Assembly: GCA_963805715.1 (NCBI GenBank)
Contig: CAWDVK010000007.1
Span: 248,001 to 312,000 of the forward strand
Direction of reading: 5' to 3'
From: CAWDVK01 sp963805715
GTDB lineage: Bacteria; Actinomycetota; Actinomycetes; Streptosporangiales; Streptosporangiaceae
Length of the DNA stretch: 64,000 nucleotides
The translations under genes and the position numbers were made by a program. The notes under the pieces were generated by a model. That model saw nothing but the letters and a program-made list of their open reading frames with translations. It did no database searches and was not told the DNA's origin. Below, piece after piece: positions 1 through 8,103 of this stretch; position 1 is the stretch's first letter, and each line of letters opens with the position of its first letter.

Positions 1-209
1 TGGCGGGTGTCGTAAAGCCGGAACACGCCGCCCAGCTTAGGTGCCGGAGGCCGGCCCGGCGCTGATCCCGTGCCCGGCGTCAGCCCGCGCCGCACGCGAG
101 GGCCGCGACCGCCCGTCCTGGTCGGCCAGCCCGGTCAGCAGCGGCGAGTCCGAAAGGATGATAACGAGTCCGGCGGAGGCAGCTGGCTGAGCCAGGGCCC
201 GAACGGCCG
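1..209. other. no gene recognised at window start
   Basis: This GC-rich stretch lies downstream of dapC. Open frames on both strands look like codon-bias shadows: arginine/proline/alanine-rich translations with no recognisable motif. I see no convincing terminator or RNA gene. Confidence 0.4.
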
Positions 210-1271
210 TCAGGCCAGCGCGGCCAGGCGAGTGACGGCGGCGTCGATCCGCTCGTCGGTGGCCGTGAGCGCCACCCGGATATGGCGACTGCCTCGCGGC
301 CCGTAGATCTCGCCCGGCGCCACCAGGATGCCGGCCTCGGCGAGCCGCTGGACCGAGCCCCAGCAGTCCATGTCCGGGTGCGTGGCCCACAGGTAGAGCC
401 CGGCGGCGGACTCATCGATGATCCAGCCGGCCGCCGTGAGCGCGGCGCGGAGCCTGCCGCGCCGGGCCGCGTACCTGGCATGCTGCCGCCCGGCGTGCGC
501 GTCGTCGTTCAGCGCGGCCGTCATGGCGGCCTGCACCGGGGCCGGAACGATCATGCCGGCGTGCTTGCGCACCTCCAGCAGGAGGCTGATCAGCTCCGGG
601 TCGCCAGCGACGAATCCGGCCCGGTAGCCGGCCATGTTGGACCGCTTGGACAGGGAGTGCACGGCCAGCAGGCCTGCCTGCGATCCGCCGCAGGCCGCCG
701 GGTGCAGCAGCGAGAGCGGCCTGGTCTCCCAGCCGAGCTCGATATAGCACTCATCCGAGGCCAGCACCGCGCCGCGCCCGCGGGCCCACGCCGCGGCCGC
801 GCGCAGCCGCCCGGCCGGCAGGACCTGCCCGGTCGGGTTGGACGGCGAGTTCAGCCAGGCCAGCCGTACCTGCCCGGTCACGGAGGTCAGGTCGTCGGCC
901 GGGGCCGGCCGCGCGCCGGCCAGCCGCGCGCCGATGTCGTAGGTCGGGTAGGCCAGGTCCGGATAGGCAACGACATCCGCGGGGCCGCAGCCCAGCAATG
1001 TCGGCAGCCATGCGATCAGCTCCTTGGTGCCGATCACGGGCAGGATGGCGTCCGGGCTGATGACGACCTCGTGCCGCCGCGCCAGCCAGCCGGCCGCCGC
1101 CTCGCGCAGCGCCCTGGTGCCGGCGGTCATCGGGTAGCCGGGCGAGTTCGCGGCCGCTGCCAGGGCGTCCGTGACCACCTGCGGCACCGGGTCCACCGGC
1201 GTGCCGACAGAGAGGTCCACGATGCCATCCGGGTGGCTGCGCGCCAGCCGGCTGGCGCCAGGGCATCCCAC
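210..1271 (-). CDS. dapC: N-succinyldiaminopimelate aminotransferase, 5' end frameshifted
   Basis: PLP-dependent class I/II aminotransferase of the succinylase lysine/DAP pathway; it makes N-succinyl-LL-2,6-diaminopimelate from the 6-oxo intermediate using glutamate. The frame carries the DapC signature HPDGIVDLSVGTPVDP near its start, the SPGYP..GT region, the substrate segment WLNSPSNPTG and the PLP-lysine segment VHSLSKRSNMAGYRAG. It ends in TAG at 210. The expected N-terminal FPWDALAP motif is absent from this frame but lies just upstream in another frame, beginning with GTG at 1330, nine bases after the fdxA stop. Total length 210-1330 is two more than a multiple of three, so one base is missing, probably near 1240-1262. 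The GTG at 1271 is therefore probably not the native start. The fdxA-dapC order is the usual actinobacterial pair. Confidence 0.9.
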   Translation of the reverse strand: MGCPGASRLARSHPDGIVDLSVGTPVDPVPQVVTDALAAAANSPGYPMTAGTRALREAAAGWLARRHEVVISPDAILPVIGTKELIAWLPTLLGCGPADVVAYPDLAYPTYDIGARLAGARPAPADDLTSVTGQVRLAWLNSPSNPTGQVLPAGRLRAAAAWARGRGAVLASDECYIELGWETRPLSLLHPAACGGSQAGLLAVHSLSKRSNMAGYRAGFVAGDPELISLLLEVRKHAGMIVPAPVQAAMTAALNDDAHAGRQHARYAARRGRLRAALTAAGWIIDESAAGLYLWATHPDMDCWGSVQRLAEAGILVAPGEIYGPRGSRHIRVALTATDERIDAAVTRLAALA

Positions 1272-1330
1272 GGGAAGGCAGGCAGCCGGTCAGCCAGGGC
1301 AGGGACGGCGTCGGCCGGCGTCACCGGCAC
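1247..1330 (-). other. out-of-frame N-terminus of dapC
   Basis: Starting from GTG at 1330 this frame reads MPVTPADAVPALADRLPAFP followed by WDALAPAGWRAA, which contains the conserved DapC N-terminal FPWD.L.P motif. It then loses homology exactly where the main dapC frame begins (HPDGIVDL). The start sits 9-10 nt after the fdxA stop, as expected for translational coupling. One added base joins the two parts. Confidence 0.75.
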
Positions 1331-1339
1331 GGTCCTGGC

Positions 1340-1666
1340 CTAGTGCTCGGCATTCTGCGGCGGCAGCGCGGCCACGATGGGGTGATCGGTGGGGATCTTG
1401 CCGGTCTTGGAGGCACCACCCGGCGAGCCGAGCTCACTGAAGAACTCGACGTTGGCCTTGTAGTAGTCCTTCCACTGGTCGGGCACGTCATCCTCGTAGA
1501 AGATGGCCTCGACCGGGCAGACAGGCTCGCACGCGCCGCAGTCCACACATTCGTCCGGGTGGATATACAGCATGCGCTCGCCCTCGTAGATGCAGTCGAC
1601 GGGGCACTCCTCGATGCACGCCTTGTCGATCACATCGACGCAAGGCTGCGTGATGATGTATGTCAC
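1340..1666 (-). CDS. fdxA: 7Fe ferredoxin, FdxA/FdxC type
   Basis: Small cytosolic electron carrier of 108 residues with two iron-sulfur clusters. By analogy with Azotobacter ferredoxin I, C9, C17 and C50 should bind the [3Fe-4S] cluster and C21, C40, C43 and C46 the [4Fe-4S] cluster; C25 is an extra cysteine also present in that family. The N-terminus MTYIITQPCVDVIDKACIEE is typical of actinobacterial FdxA, as is the C-terminal extension ending in PPQNAEH. A purine-rich ribosome site (AGAGGAGCTC on the coding strand) precedes the ATG. dapC follows directly and the two are probably co-transcribed. Partners likely include NADPH-ferredoxin reductases and cytochromes P450, but none is nearby. 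Confidence 0.96.
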   Translation of the reverse strand: MTYIITQPCVDVIDKACIEECPVDCIYEGERMLYIHPDECVDCGACEPVCPVEAIFYEDDVPDQWKDYYKANVEFFSELGSPGGASKTGKIPTDHPIVAALPPQNAEH

Positions 1667-1791
1667 GTCCGAGCTCCTCTTCCATCCGGGCCTTCAGGCA
1701 CCCAGGCGCTGACCCGGGCATCGCCGCACGACCAGTATCGCGTTCGCTGCGGGTAGCGAGCCGTCGGCCCGGGCCCGGGGATCGCAGGCTA

Positions 1792-2699
1792 TCAGCCCAT
1801 CTCGACTGAGCCATCGGGCGCCGGGGCCCGGCTCGCGCCGCGCGGCACCACCCAGCCGCTGGCGCCATCCGCCGCCGTCCACTGATACCCCTGGTACCGC
1901 ACGTCACGGATGCCGTAGGAGCTGGCATGGGAGACCAGCCAGGCCGCGACAGCCCAGCCGGCGGCGGTACCCGGCACGGTGATCGCCAGCGCCGGGTCAC
2001 CGGCCCGGTGCACCGCCAGCGGCCCGAATGCCGCGGTGAGCGCGCGGTCGGCGGCGGCTAGCCGGGAGGGGCCGACAGAACTGGCGTAGGAGCACCACAC
2101 CGCATGCGGCGCATTGCCGGTAAACGCCACGGCCATGCTGGCGCCCATCTGCGCGAACTGGCCGTATGCTGATCCGTCGGCGCTGTGCTGGACCGCCTGG
2201 GCGGCCTCGTACACCGGCATGCGCGCGTAGCCGGGCACCCGGGCCAGCGCGGCGAAGAACTTCGTGCTGGCGTAGACCGGGTTCTCGAGCAGCCTGGCCG
2301 GCCCCAGCCTTCCGATGGCCGCTGCTGGAAGATGCCCACCGAGTCCTGGTCGCCGTAGTCCAGGTCGGTCAGCTTGGACTCTTGCATGGCGGCCGCATAG
2401 GCGATGGTGACGGCGCGGTCCGGCAGGCCCTGGCGCTGGGCCACGCCGGCGATAGTGGCCGCGATGGAGGCCTGGCTGACCTCGAGGGAGACGATCGTGC
2501 CGTCGCCGCGCGCCGCGCACTGGCTGGTGCCGGGCACCGGCAGCGTATGCCGGGCCGTCAGGTAGACGACCCCGCTCACCAGCAGCGCCAGGGCCAGCGT
2601 GGCCAGCGCGGCGCGCTTCGGCCCGCGGCCCTTCTGACTGCGGCGGCTGCGACTGGCGCGGCCCGGCTGGCCGCGACGGCCCGGCTGCTTGGCTGGCAC
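1792..2699 (-). CDS. membrane-anchored lysozyme-like cell-wall protein, frameshifted
   Basis: The gene appears to start at GTG 2699 with a basic N-terminus, one membrane anchor (ALATLALALLVSGVVYLTA) and an extracellular domain. The domain has QGLPDRAVTIAYAAAMQESK and then YGDQDSVGIFQQRPSEGWG, a pattern common in actinobacterial extracellular proteins often annotated as hypothetical or heavy-metal transporter and resembling lysozyme/transglycosylase folds. Reading then moves to another frame, which continues PARLLENPVYASTKFFAAL and AAQAVQHSADGSAYGQF, the normal continuation in this family. The break is at a C run near 2302-2305, and total length implies one missing base. It is divergent from dapD. 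I see no strictly assignable catalytic residues, so the activity is unproven. Confidence 0.75.
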
Positions 2700-2823
2700 A
2701 CAGCAGAAGCTACCTGCTGCGCTCCGCCCCTGGTTCGCTGGGCCGTTAGGCTCGCGGCCATGGACGTATCCAGCGAAGCGCCTGCCCGCAGCGGCCGCCG
2801 GTCGCCGCTGCCTGCCGTGATCG

Positions 2824-3621
2824 ATGAGCTTCTGGGATCGCCGGGCCGGGCTGTCGCCCGAGGACAGCGACGCCAGGTCGGCCGTGCTGGCCGCCGTCGA
2901 CGCCATTGACGCCGGCGAGGTGCGGGTGGCCTGGCCGGATCCGGCCACCGGCGAGGTCATCGTGGATGAGCGCGCCAAGCGCGCGATCTTGCTGTCGTTC
3001 CGGCTGCTGCCCATGGTCCGCACCCAGGTCGGCGACTTCCGCTACCACGACCGGGTACCGCTCAGCTCCCGGCTGGACGGCGTGCGCGCGGTGCCCGGCT
3101 CGATCGTGCGCTGGGGCGCCTACGTCGCGCCGGGGACCGTGCTCATGCCCTCGTTCGTGAACATCGGGGCCTACGTCGACTCGGGAACCATGGTGGACAC
3201 CTGGGCCACCGTCGGATCCTGCGCCCAGATCGGCAAGAACGTGCACCTGGCCGGCGGCGTCGGCATCGGCGGGGTGCTGGAGCCGCCGAACGCGGTGCCG
3301 GTGGTGGTCGAGGACGACGCCACGATCTTCTCCCGGTGCGCTGTGGTGGAAGGGGCGCGAGTCCGCGCCGGCGCCGTGCTCGGCGCGGGCACGGTCCTGA
3401 CCAGGAGCTCGCACGTCATCGACGTGGAGACGGGCGAGGAACTGCCGCGCGGGGAAGTGCCAGCCTGGTCCGTCTCGGTCGGCGGCACCCGGCTGCGGAA
3501 GTTCGGGGGCGGGGAGTTCGGCCTGCCGTGCGTGCTGGTGCTCAAGCGGCTGCCCGAGGGCAGCGCGCACGACAAGGCAGCGCTCAACGAGATCCTCCGC
3601 GACCACGGCGTGAACGGCTGA
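2824..3621 (+). CDS. dapD: tetrahydrodipicolinate N-succinyltransferase, 5' end frameshifted
   Basis: Transfers succinyl from succinyl-CoA to tetrahydrodipicolinate in the DAP/lysine pathway. The left-handed beta-helix hexapeptide region is clear: PSFVNIGAYVDSGTMVDTWA, VGSCAQIGKNVHLAGGVGIG and GVLEPPNAVPVVVEDD. It resembles the compact E. coli type (about 270 residues) rather than the longer type common in Streptomyces and Mycobacterium. The ATG at 2824 opens the intact frame, but upstream from ATG 2760 another frame reads MDVSSEAPARSGRRSPLPAV then IDEL, which is a natural N-terminus that joins if one base is removed near 2829-2834 (2760-3621 is one base over a multiple of three). The usual dapE neighbour is absent; LOG follows instead. 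Confidence 0.9.
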   Translation: MSFWDRRAGLSPEDSDARSAVLAAVDAIDAGEVRVAWPDPATGEVIVDERAKRAILLSFRLLPMVRTQVGDFRYHDRVPLSSRLDGVRAVPGSIVRWGAYVAPGTVLMPSFVNIGAYVDSGTMVDTWATVGSCAQIGKNVHLAGGVGIGGVLEPPNAVPVVVEDDATIFSRCAVVEGARVRAGAVLGAGTVLTRSSHVIDVETGEELPRGEVPAWSVSVGGTRLRKFGGGEFGLPCVLVLKRLPEGSAHDKAALNEILRDHGVNG

Positions 3622-3711
3622 TGGCCCGCAGCGGGCCGCCGCGGCCGTCGCGCCGCTGAATGAGCCAGGGGCTTGCTGAGGCATTCACCAGGGCGGATAG
3701 CTTATGAGATC

Positions 3712-4497
3712 GTGAGTACCGCATCCGAGCCGCGCGAGCCGCGCGAGACCCGCCGCCGGCTGCGCCGTCAGGGGCCGGCCACGCTGCGGGGCAAGCACAT
3801 CCCGGCGACAACCACCGATCAGCGGCTGCTGGACTGGCGCGGCCCCAGTGACTGGGTGCATACCGATCCGTGGCGGGTGCTGCGCATCCAGGCCGAGTTC
3901 GTGGAGGGCTTCGGCCTGCTGGCCGAGCTGGGCCGGGCGGTCTCGCTGTTCGGGTCGGCCAGGGTGCAGCCGGGCACGGCCGAGTACGAGTGCGCCGAGC
4001 GGATCGGGGCCGGGCTGGCCGCGGCCGGGTACGCGGTGATCACTGGCGGCGGTCCCGGCGTGATGGAGGCCGCCAACAAGGGAGCGGTGAGCGCGGGCGG
4101 CGCGTCGGTGGGCCTGGGCATCGAGCTGCCCCTGGAACAGCGGCTGAATGACTACGTCGAGATTGGCCTGGAGTTCCGGTACTTCTTCGTGCGGAAGACC
4201 GTCTTCGTCAAGTACTCGCAGGCCTTCGTGGTGATGCCCGGCGGGTTCGGGACGCTCGACGAGCTGTTCGAGGCGATGACGCTGGTCCAGACTGGGAAGA
4301 TCACCAGGTTCCCGATTGTCCTGGTGGGGACCGAGTACTGGTCCGGCCTGGTGTCCTGGATCAAGGACGTGCTGGTCTCGAACGGCAAGGTCGCGGCGCA
4401 CGACCTCGAGCTCTTCCAGATCGTCGACGACCCGGCCGAGGTCGTCCGGGTCATCCTGGAAGCGCACAGTAACAGCGCGGCACCACCCCGCGGCTGA
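3712..4497 (+). CDS. LOG/TIGR00730 family nucleoside 5'-monophosphate phosphoribohydrolase
   Basis: Rossmann-like LOG family protein of about 262 residues. Characterised members cleave cytokinin riboside 5'-monophosphates, and some bacterial members act as general nucleotide hydrolases. The signature PGGFGTLDELFE is intact, preceded by the nucleotide-binding segment ITGGGPGVMEAANKGA and by FGSARVQPGTAEYE. The basic N-terminal tail (REPRETRRRLRRQG) is typical of actinobacterial homologues. I chose GTG 3712 because homologues start near this point; an in-frame ATG at 3673 is also possible. In other actinobacteria this gene sits between dapE and folP2, so the position is syntenic even though dapE is missing. 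Confidence 0.88.
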   Translation: MSTASEPREPRETRRRLRRQGPATLRGKHIPATTTDQRLLDWRGPSDWVHTDPWRVLRIQAEFVEGFGLLAELGRAVSLFGSARVQPGTAEYECAERIGAGLAAAGYAVITGGGPGVMEAANKGAVSAGGASVGLGIELPLEQRLNDYVEIGLEFRYFFVRKTVFVKYSQAFVVMPGGFGTLDELFEAMTLVQTGKITRFPIVLVGTEYWSGLVSWIKDVLVSNGKVAAHDLELFQIVDDPAEVVRVILEAHSNSAAPPRG

Positions 4498-4523
4498 TCC
4501 TGTCCGCATGGGCGCGGCCTGCG

Positions 4524-5255
4524 TCACGCGAGACCGCGGACAGCTGCGGCCGGCGGCCGGACTCCCGCGATCGAGGCCGTCATGTCGAGCGCGCGCCGGA
4601 CCGCGGCGACATGGCTGGTCCGGACCGCTGCCGCACCGAGCCAGCCGCTGACCGCGGCTACGGCGAGGATGTCGGCGATGGCCGCCGTTCCGGTACCGGC
4701 GGCGGTGCTGCCATCGACCGGCCCGGCGGTGCCTGTGGCCGGCGGCCCCGCGGCATGCCTGCGGCGGCTCCCGGCGTTAGTGCCCGACTCCGCGCAGGCG
4801 CCCGCTGCCTGGTCGGCGTCGACCAGGACAGCCCACCCGGCGGCGACGAGCTCGGGCAGGTCGGCGACCGATGCCTGCACCAGCAGCCGCTCCGGCGGCA
4901 GCCCGGCTGAGCTGGCCACGTCACGGCCGGGACAGAGCAGGCTGGCTCCGGCTGCCAGCGCTGCCCTCCGGTCGCGCACGATGTCGCCTGGCCCCGTGTC
5001 GCCTGGCCCCGTGTCGGTTAGCCCCGTGTCGGTTAGCCCCGTGTCGGTTAGCCCTGTATCGGTGCAGATGGGCACTTCCGGGTGCCCGCGACGGAAGCGC
5101 GCCACTCTGGCCGGGGGCATGGCGCCGAGATCGACCACATCAGCGCCCGCCGTGACGGCAGCGGAAGCGGCCGCCAGGTCCGCGGCGGCCGCGATGAGCA
5201 GCGTCCGGCCGGACCGCTGTCGCGCGAGGTCGGGCCTTACCACGTCACCGGGCAT
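4524..5255 (-). CDS. degenerate dihydropteroate synthase-like TIM-barrel protein (FolP2 type)
   Basis: This 243-residue protein lies where actinobacteria normally carry folP2. Its C-terminus (WLGAAAVRTSHVAAVRRALD then MTASIAGVRPP) matches the end of DHPS-like proteins. The barrel core is recognisable only loosely (AAVTAGADVVDLGA, AALAAGASLLCPG, LVAAGWAVLVDAD). The catalytic NVTPDSFSDGG-type motif and pterin-binding residues are absent, so folate synthesis by this protein is unlikely; mycobacterial FolP2 is also reported not to be a working DHPS. A 15-bp tandem repeat encodes a TDTGL run near residues 64-91. The gene is inverted relative to the usual order, with only about 15 bp between its ATG and that of the divergent DivIVA gene. 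Confidence 0.6.
   Translation of the reverse strand: MPGDVVRPDLARQRSGRTLLIAAAADLAAASAAVTAGADVVDLGAMPPARVARFRRGHPEVPICTDTGLTDTGLTDTGLTDTGPGDTGPGDIVRDRRAALAAGASLLCPGRDVASSAGLPPERLLVQASVADLPELVAAGWAVLVDADQAAGACAESGTNAGSRRRHAAGPPATGTAGPVDGSTAAGTGTAAIADILAVAAVSGWLGAAAVRTSHVAAVRRALDMTASIAGVRPPAAAVRGLA
4981..5055. repeat. 15-bp tandem repeat, 5 copies, in folP2-like gene
   Basis: Two units of GTGTCGCCTGGCCCC type are followed by three of GTGTCGGTTAGCCCC type, head to tail at exactly 15-bp spacing. In the minus-strand gene the units encode repeated DTGLT / DTGPG, keeping the frame. Confidence 0.9.
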
Positions 5256-5270
5256 GGCACGATTCTTACT

Positions 5271-6035
5271 GTGCCCGTTGTCCTGCTCCTCGCTGCCCTG
5301 GTCATCCTGGCCGGCGTCGTCGTCGTGGCGATGGGCCGGGGCGGCGAGCTGGCGCAGTTCCCGCCGGACACCGCACCCGGTCAGTACGACTTCCGCAGCG
5401 CGGCCGAGGTGGCACGGCTGCACCTGCCGCCTGCGCTGCTCGGCTACAACGTGCGAGCTACCGATGACGCGCTGCTGGGCATCGCGCACGCTATCGCCGA
5501 CCGGGACGCGCACATCGAGGCCCTGCGCGAGCAGATCGCCGCGATGCGGGCCGAGGCTGAGCAGCAGGCTCACGGCGCCGCGGCGGAGCAGGAATCGGCC
5601 CTGGCTCAGCCCGGCGCCCGCGACGCTGGCGGCGCCGAGGCAAGCGGTGCCGAGGCAAGCGGTGCCGAGGCAAGCGGCGCCGAGGCAAGCGGCGCCGAGG
5701 CAAGCGACGCCGAGATGGGCCATGCCGGGCCCGGCGATGCCGACGGCCGACCTGCTGACGCCCGGGCTGCTGACGCCCAGGCCGCTGATGCCGAGGCTGC
5801 CGGCGGGCATGCTGACGCCAGGGCTGCTGAAGCGCGGGCTGCCGATGCCGAGGCTGCCGGCGGGCATGCTGACGCCAGGGCTGCAGAAGCCCGGGCTGCT
5901 GGCGCTCGTGAGGACGACGCTCATGCGGCTGGTGCCGGGCCTAACGGATCGGCGAGCACCGGAGCGGCCAGCACCGGAGCGGGCGGCGGCGGAGCCGTGG
6001 CCGGGGTGGCTGACGGCCGCGGAGCTAGCCGGTGA
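5271..6035 (+). CDS. DivIVA-domain membrane protein with Ala-rich repetitive tail
   Basis: Starts at GTG 5271 with one hydrophobic segment (VPVVLLLAALVILAGVVVVA), then a DivIVA-like stretch LHLPPALLGYNVRATDDALL and a short coiled coil (DRDAHIEALREQIAAMRAEA). The last 130 residues are low complexity: five SGAEA units, a duplicated 19-residue block (DAEAAGGHADARAAEARAA) and a Gly/Ala tail. DivIVA/Wag31-like proteins mark curved membrane and poles and guide wall synthesis in actinobacteria. This small membrane-anchored relative is conserved upstream of tag (Rv1209 position). Its stop overlaps the tag start (GTGA). Only the N-terminal third is likely to be under strong constraint. Confidence 0.8.
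   Translation: MPVVLLLAALVILAGVVVVAMGRGGELAQFPPDTAPGQYDFRSAAEVARLHLPPALLGYNVRATDDALLGIAHAIADRDAHIEALREQIAAMRAEAEQQAHGAAAEQESALAQPGARDAGGAEASGAEASGAEASGAEASGAEASDAEMGHAGPGDADGRPADARAADAQAADAEAAGGHADARAAEARAADAEAAGGHADARAAEARAAGAREDDAHAAGAGPNGSASTGAASTGAGGGGAVAGVADGRGASR
5631..5705 (+). repeat. 15-bp tandem repeat, 5 copies, in DivIVA-like gene
   Basis: Units of GGYGCCGAGGCAAGC run head to tail and encode GAEAS repeats. They differ only at the third base. Confidence 0.9.
5784..5897 (+). repeat. 57-bp tandem duplication in DivIVA-like gene
   Basis: Two 57-bp copies (5784-5840 and 5841-5897) are nearly identical and encode the same 19-residue block twice. The few differences near 5886-5893 suggest a recent duplication. 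Confidence 0.85.
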
Positions 6036-6610
6036 GCGCGGCCGCTGCGGGGCCAGACGGGCGGCTCCGCTGCCCGTGGAGCCTGAGCGCGCCCGAGTAC
6101 CTCGCCTACCACGACGACGAGTGGGGCAGGCCAGTCCGGGACGACACCGGCATTTTCGAGCGGCTGTGCCTGGAGGCATTCCAGTCCGGGCTGTCCTGGC
6201 TGACGATCCTGCGCAAGCGGGCCGGCTTCCGCGCCGCCTTCAGCGGGTTTGATATCACCGCGGTCGCGGCCTTCGGCCCCGATGACGTGGCGCGACTGCT
6301 CGCCGACACGGGCATCGTCAGGAACCGGGCGAAGATCGAGGCCGCCATCGGCAACGCGCGGGCCGCGCTTGACCTGCCCGAGGGCATCAGCGCGCTGGTG
6401 TGGCGCTACGCCGAGGGTCAGCAGCGCGCCCCGGTCACCCTGGCGGACGTTCCGGCCTGGACCCCTGCCTCGAAGATGCTATCGGCGGAACTACGCAAGC
6501 GCGGCTTCAGGTTCACCGGCCCGGTAACTGCCTACGCGACCCTGCAGGCGTGCGGGATAGTGGATGACCACCTGAGCGCGTGCTTCCGCCGGGGCGCCTA
6601 CTCCGAGTGA
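6032..6610 (+). CDS. tag: DNA-3-methyladenine glycosylase I
   Basis: Base-excision repair enzyme that removes N3-methyladenine from alkylated DNA. Its 192 residues match the family length. The zinc-snap ligands of E. coli Tag have clear counterparts: C14 and H27 in RCPW...YHDDEWG, and H180 and C184 in DDHLSAC near the C-terminus. The motif EAFQSGLSWLTILRKR is also characteristic. The GTG start overlaps the stop of the DivIVA-like gene by GTGA, so the two are translationally coupled. The accessory island begins right after it. Confidence 0.95.
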   Translation: MSAAAAGPDGRLRCPWSLSAPEYLAYHDDEWGRPVRDDTGIFERLCLEAFQSGLSWLTILRKRAGFRAAFSGFDITAVAAFGPDDVARLLADTGIVRNRAKIEAAIGNARAALDLPEGISALVWRYAEGQQRAPVTLADVPAWTPASKMLSAELRKRGFRFTGPVTAYATLQACGIVDDHLSACFRRGAYSE

Positions 6611-6746
6611 TGGGCGGCGGGCCGGCCGCCAGCACGGCAGGTCGTTTTGGAACAAAGGCCGGGAATAACCATTTAGTTCGCTGGATATGTTGGTTTGTTT
6701 CTGTACTCTGAGCATGAGCCGCTATCGCGCCGAGCTGAGAGGTGAC
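6611..6746 (+). promoter_or_regulatory. AT-richer leader before island methyltransferase
   Basis: This 136-bp gap is noticeably richer in A and T than its surroundings (for example CCGGGAATAACCATTTAGTTCG near 6660-6680). It is the likely promoter of the island methyltransferase. No clear -35/-10 pair can be assigned. Confidence 0.35.
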
Positions 6747-7571
6747 ATGACTGAGCGTGAGCACGTGCCCCCCGGCGTCGACCCGACGACGCCGAGCCCG
6801 GCCCGCCTCTACGACTACTACCTCGGCGGTACGCAGAACTACCAGGTCGACCGGGACGTGGCCGAGCGATTCAAGATGCACATGCCGGACCTGGAAGACT
6901 CGGTGTGGGCCAACCGGGGCTTCCATCAGCGCGCCGCGCTGTGGATGGCCGGACAGGGAATCCGGCAGTTCATCGACATCGGCTCCGGGCTGCCCACCCA
7001 GAACAACACGCACGAGGCACTGCACGCGGTCGCGCCGGACATCCGGGTGGCGTACGTCGATCATGATCCGCTCGTGGCCGCTCACGCATCTGACCTGCTG
7101 GCCGATAACGGCACCACCGCGGTCATCACGGCTGACCTGCGCGACCCTGACGCACTGCTCGGCGACCCCGCCCTGCGCGCCCTGATCGACTTCGGCGAGC
7201 CGGTCGGCGTGCTGATGACCGCGGTCCTGCACTTCGTGGCGGACGGTTCGGATCCGTGGGGGCTGGTGGCTCGCTACATGGCCGCCGTGGCGCCGGGGAG
7301 CTACCTGGCACTGTCGCACATCACTGATGACCAGATCCCGCCGAAAGTCATCCAGGCGGGCCAGGAGGCCTACGCGAACGCCACCGAGCAGGCCTACCCG
7401 CGCAGCCGGGCCGAGGTGGCGCGGTTCTTCGAGGGACTGGACCTCGTCCCGCCGTACCAGGGGGCCGAGCCGGCCGTCACCCATGTCGGCATGTGGGGCG
7501 CCGAGGATCCGGACCGGGCCGACAGCGACGGGTCGCGCGCCATGTACTGCGGCGTGGCCAGGCGGCCGTGA
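6747..7571 (+). CDS. SAM-dependent methyltransferase, DUF574 / Methyltransf_19 family
   Basis: About 274 residues. I chose ATG 6747 because GAGAGGTGAC directly precedes it and family members start near this point; an in-frame ATG at 6687 has no ribosome site. Family hallmarks are the N-terminal TPSPARLYDYYLGG segment, the SAM-binding FIDIGSGLPTQNN, VAYVDHDPLV and ITADLRDPDAL, and LSHITDD. This family is greatly expanded in actinomycetes, substrates are unknown, and genes often sit near DUF397 and XRE genes as here. The stop overlaps the next gene by GTGA, giving a two-gene unit with a DUF397-like protein. It forms part of an insert in an otherwise conserved gene order. Confidence 0.85.
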   Translation: MTEREHVPPGVDPTTPSPARLYDYYLGGTQNYQVDRDVAERFKMHMPDLEDSVWANRGFHQRAALWMAGQGIRQFIDIGSGLPTQNNTHEALHAVAPDIRVAYVDHDPLVAAHASDLLADNGTTAVITADLRDPDALLGDPALRALIDFGEPVGVLMTAVLHFVADGSDPWGLVARYMAAVAPGSYLALSHITDDQIPPKVIQAGQEAYANATEQAYPRSRAEVARFFEGLDLVPPYQGAEPAVTHVGMWGAEDPDRADSDGSRAMYCGVARRP

Positions 7572-7939
7572 GCCCGGTGCCGGGCACCTCCCCGGGCAGC
7601 AGCAGGTCGGGGAGCGGCGGGCCGGGGAGCGGCGGGCCGGCCGGCGGCCCTGGCCGCCCGGCGGCGAGCGCGAAGACCACGGTGGCGGAACTCGGCGTTG
7701 ACCCCGGCGCGCTGGACTGGAAGCGGTCCGGCGACGGCGACGGGGTCATCGAGATCGCGTTCCTGCCCGCCGATGCCGCTGCCGGCGCCGAGGGCGCTGG
7801 CAGCGTCTGGGTGCTCATGCGGGTGGCCGGGGATCCCGCGGCCAGGATCCTGATCTATGACCGGCATGAGTGGGAGTGCTTCCTGGACGGCGTCCGGAAT
7901 GGCGAGTTCGATGATGCGGCCGGTCCGCCCGCGTCCTGA
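7568..7939 (+). CDS. DUF397-like protein with Ser/Gly-rich N-terminus
   Basis: GTG 7568 overlaps the methyltransferase stop. Residues 1-35 are Ser/Gly/Pro-rich and partly repetitive. The C-terminal half carries a divergent DUF397 pattern: a short strand, then ILIYDRHEWECFLDGVRNGE followed by FD, comparable to the DUF397 ending in which a phenylalanine/tryptophan-containing helix closes the domain. The usual cysteine-containing start of DUF397 is missing. DUF397 proteins are small partners of DUF5753-type XRE regulators in actinomycete development and antibiotic control. Fusion of expression to a DUF574 methyltransferase suggests they act together, which is an inference. Confidence 0.7.
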   Translation: MSPVPGTSPGSSRSGSGGPGSGGPAGGPGRPAASAKTTVAELGVDPGALDWKRSGDGDGVIEIAFLPADAAAGAEGAGSVWVLMRVAGDPAARILIYDRHEWECFLDGVRNGEFDDAAGPPAS

Positions 7940-8038
7940 GCACGACGCCCCCTAGGGCCCGTATCGGGCTGATTCCAGCAAAACGAGCCCAACGATACCC
8001 AACCGAGATTAAACTGAGCCCGAAAATGTGACGCCAAT

Positions 8039-8053
8039 CTTGTGATTCACAAG
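8039..8053. promoter_or_regulatory. palindrome, putative operator of the XRE gene
   Basis: CTTGTGATTCACAAG is a perfect 7+1+7 inverted repeat, 51 bp upstream of the XRE/DUF5753 start. Its core TGTGATTCACA recurs as TGTGTTTCACA upstream of the ATPase gene at 9361-9371. Autoregulation by the XRE protein is inferred. Confidence 0.6.
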
Positions 8054-8103
8054 TTCTGCGGGCGCTAGGCTGAGCGCCACATCCTCCCAGGGAGGCGGTC
8101 GCG

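Noticed and set aside
5082..6179. Long overlapping frames on both strands across the DivIVA/tag region
   Set aside because: They are codon-bias shadows: repetitive Arg/Pro/Ala translations without motifs, overlapping genes with clear domains.
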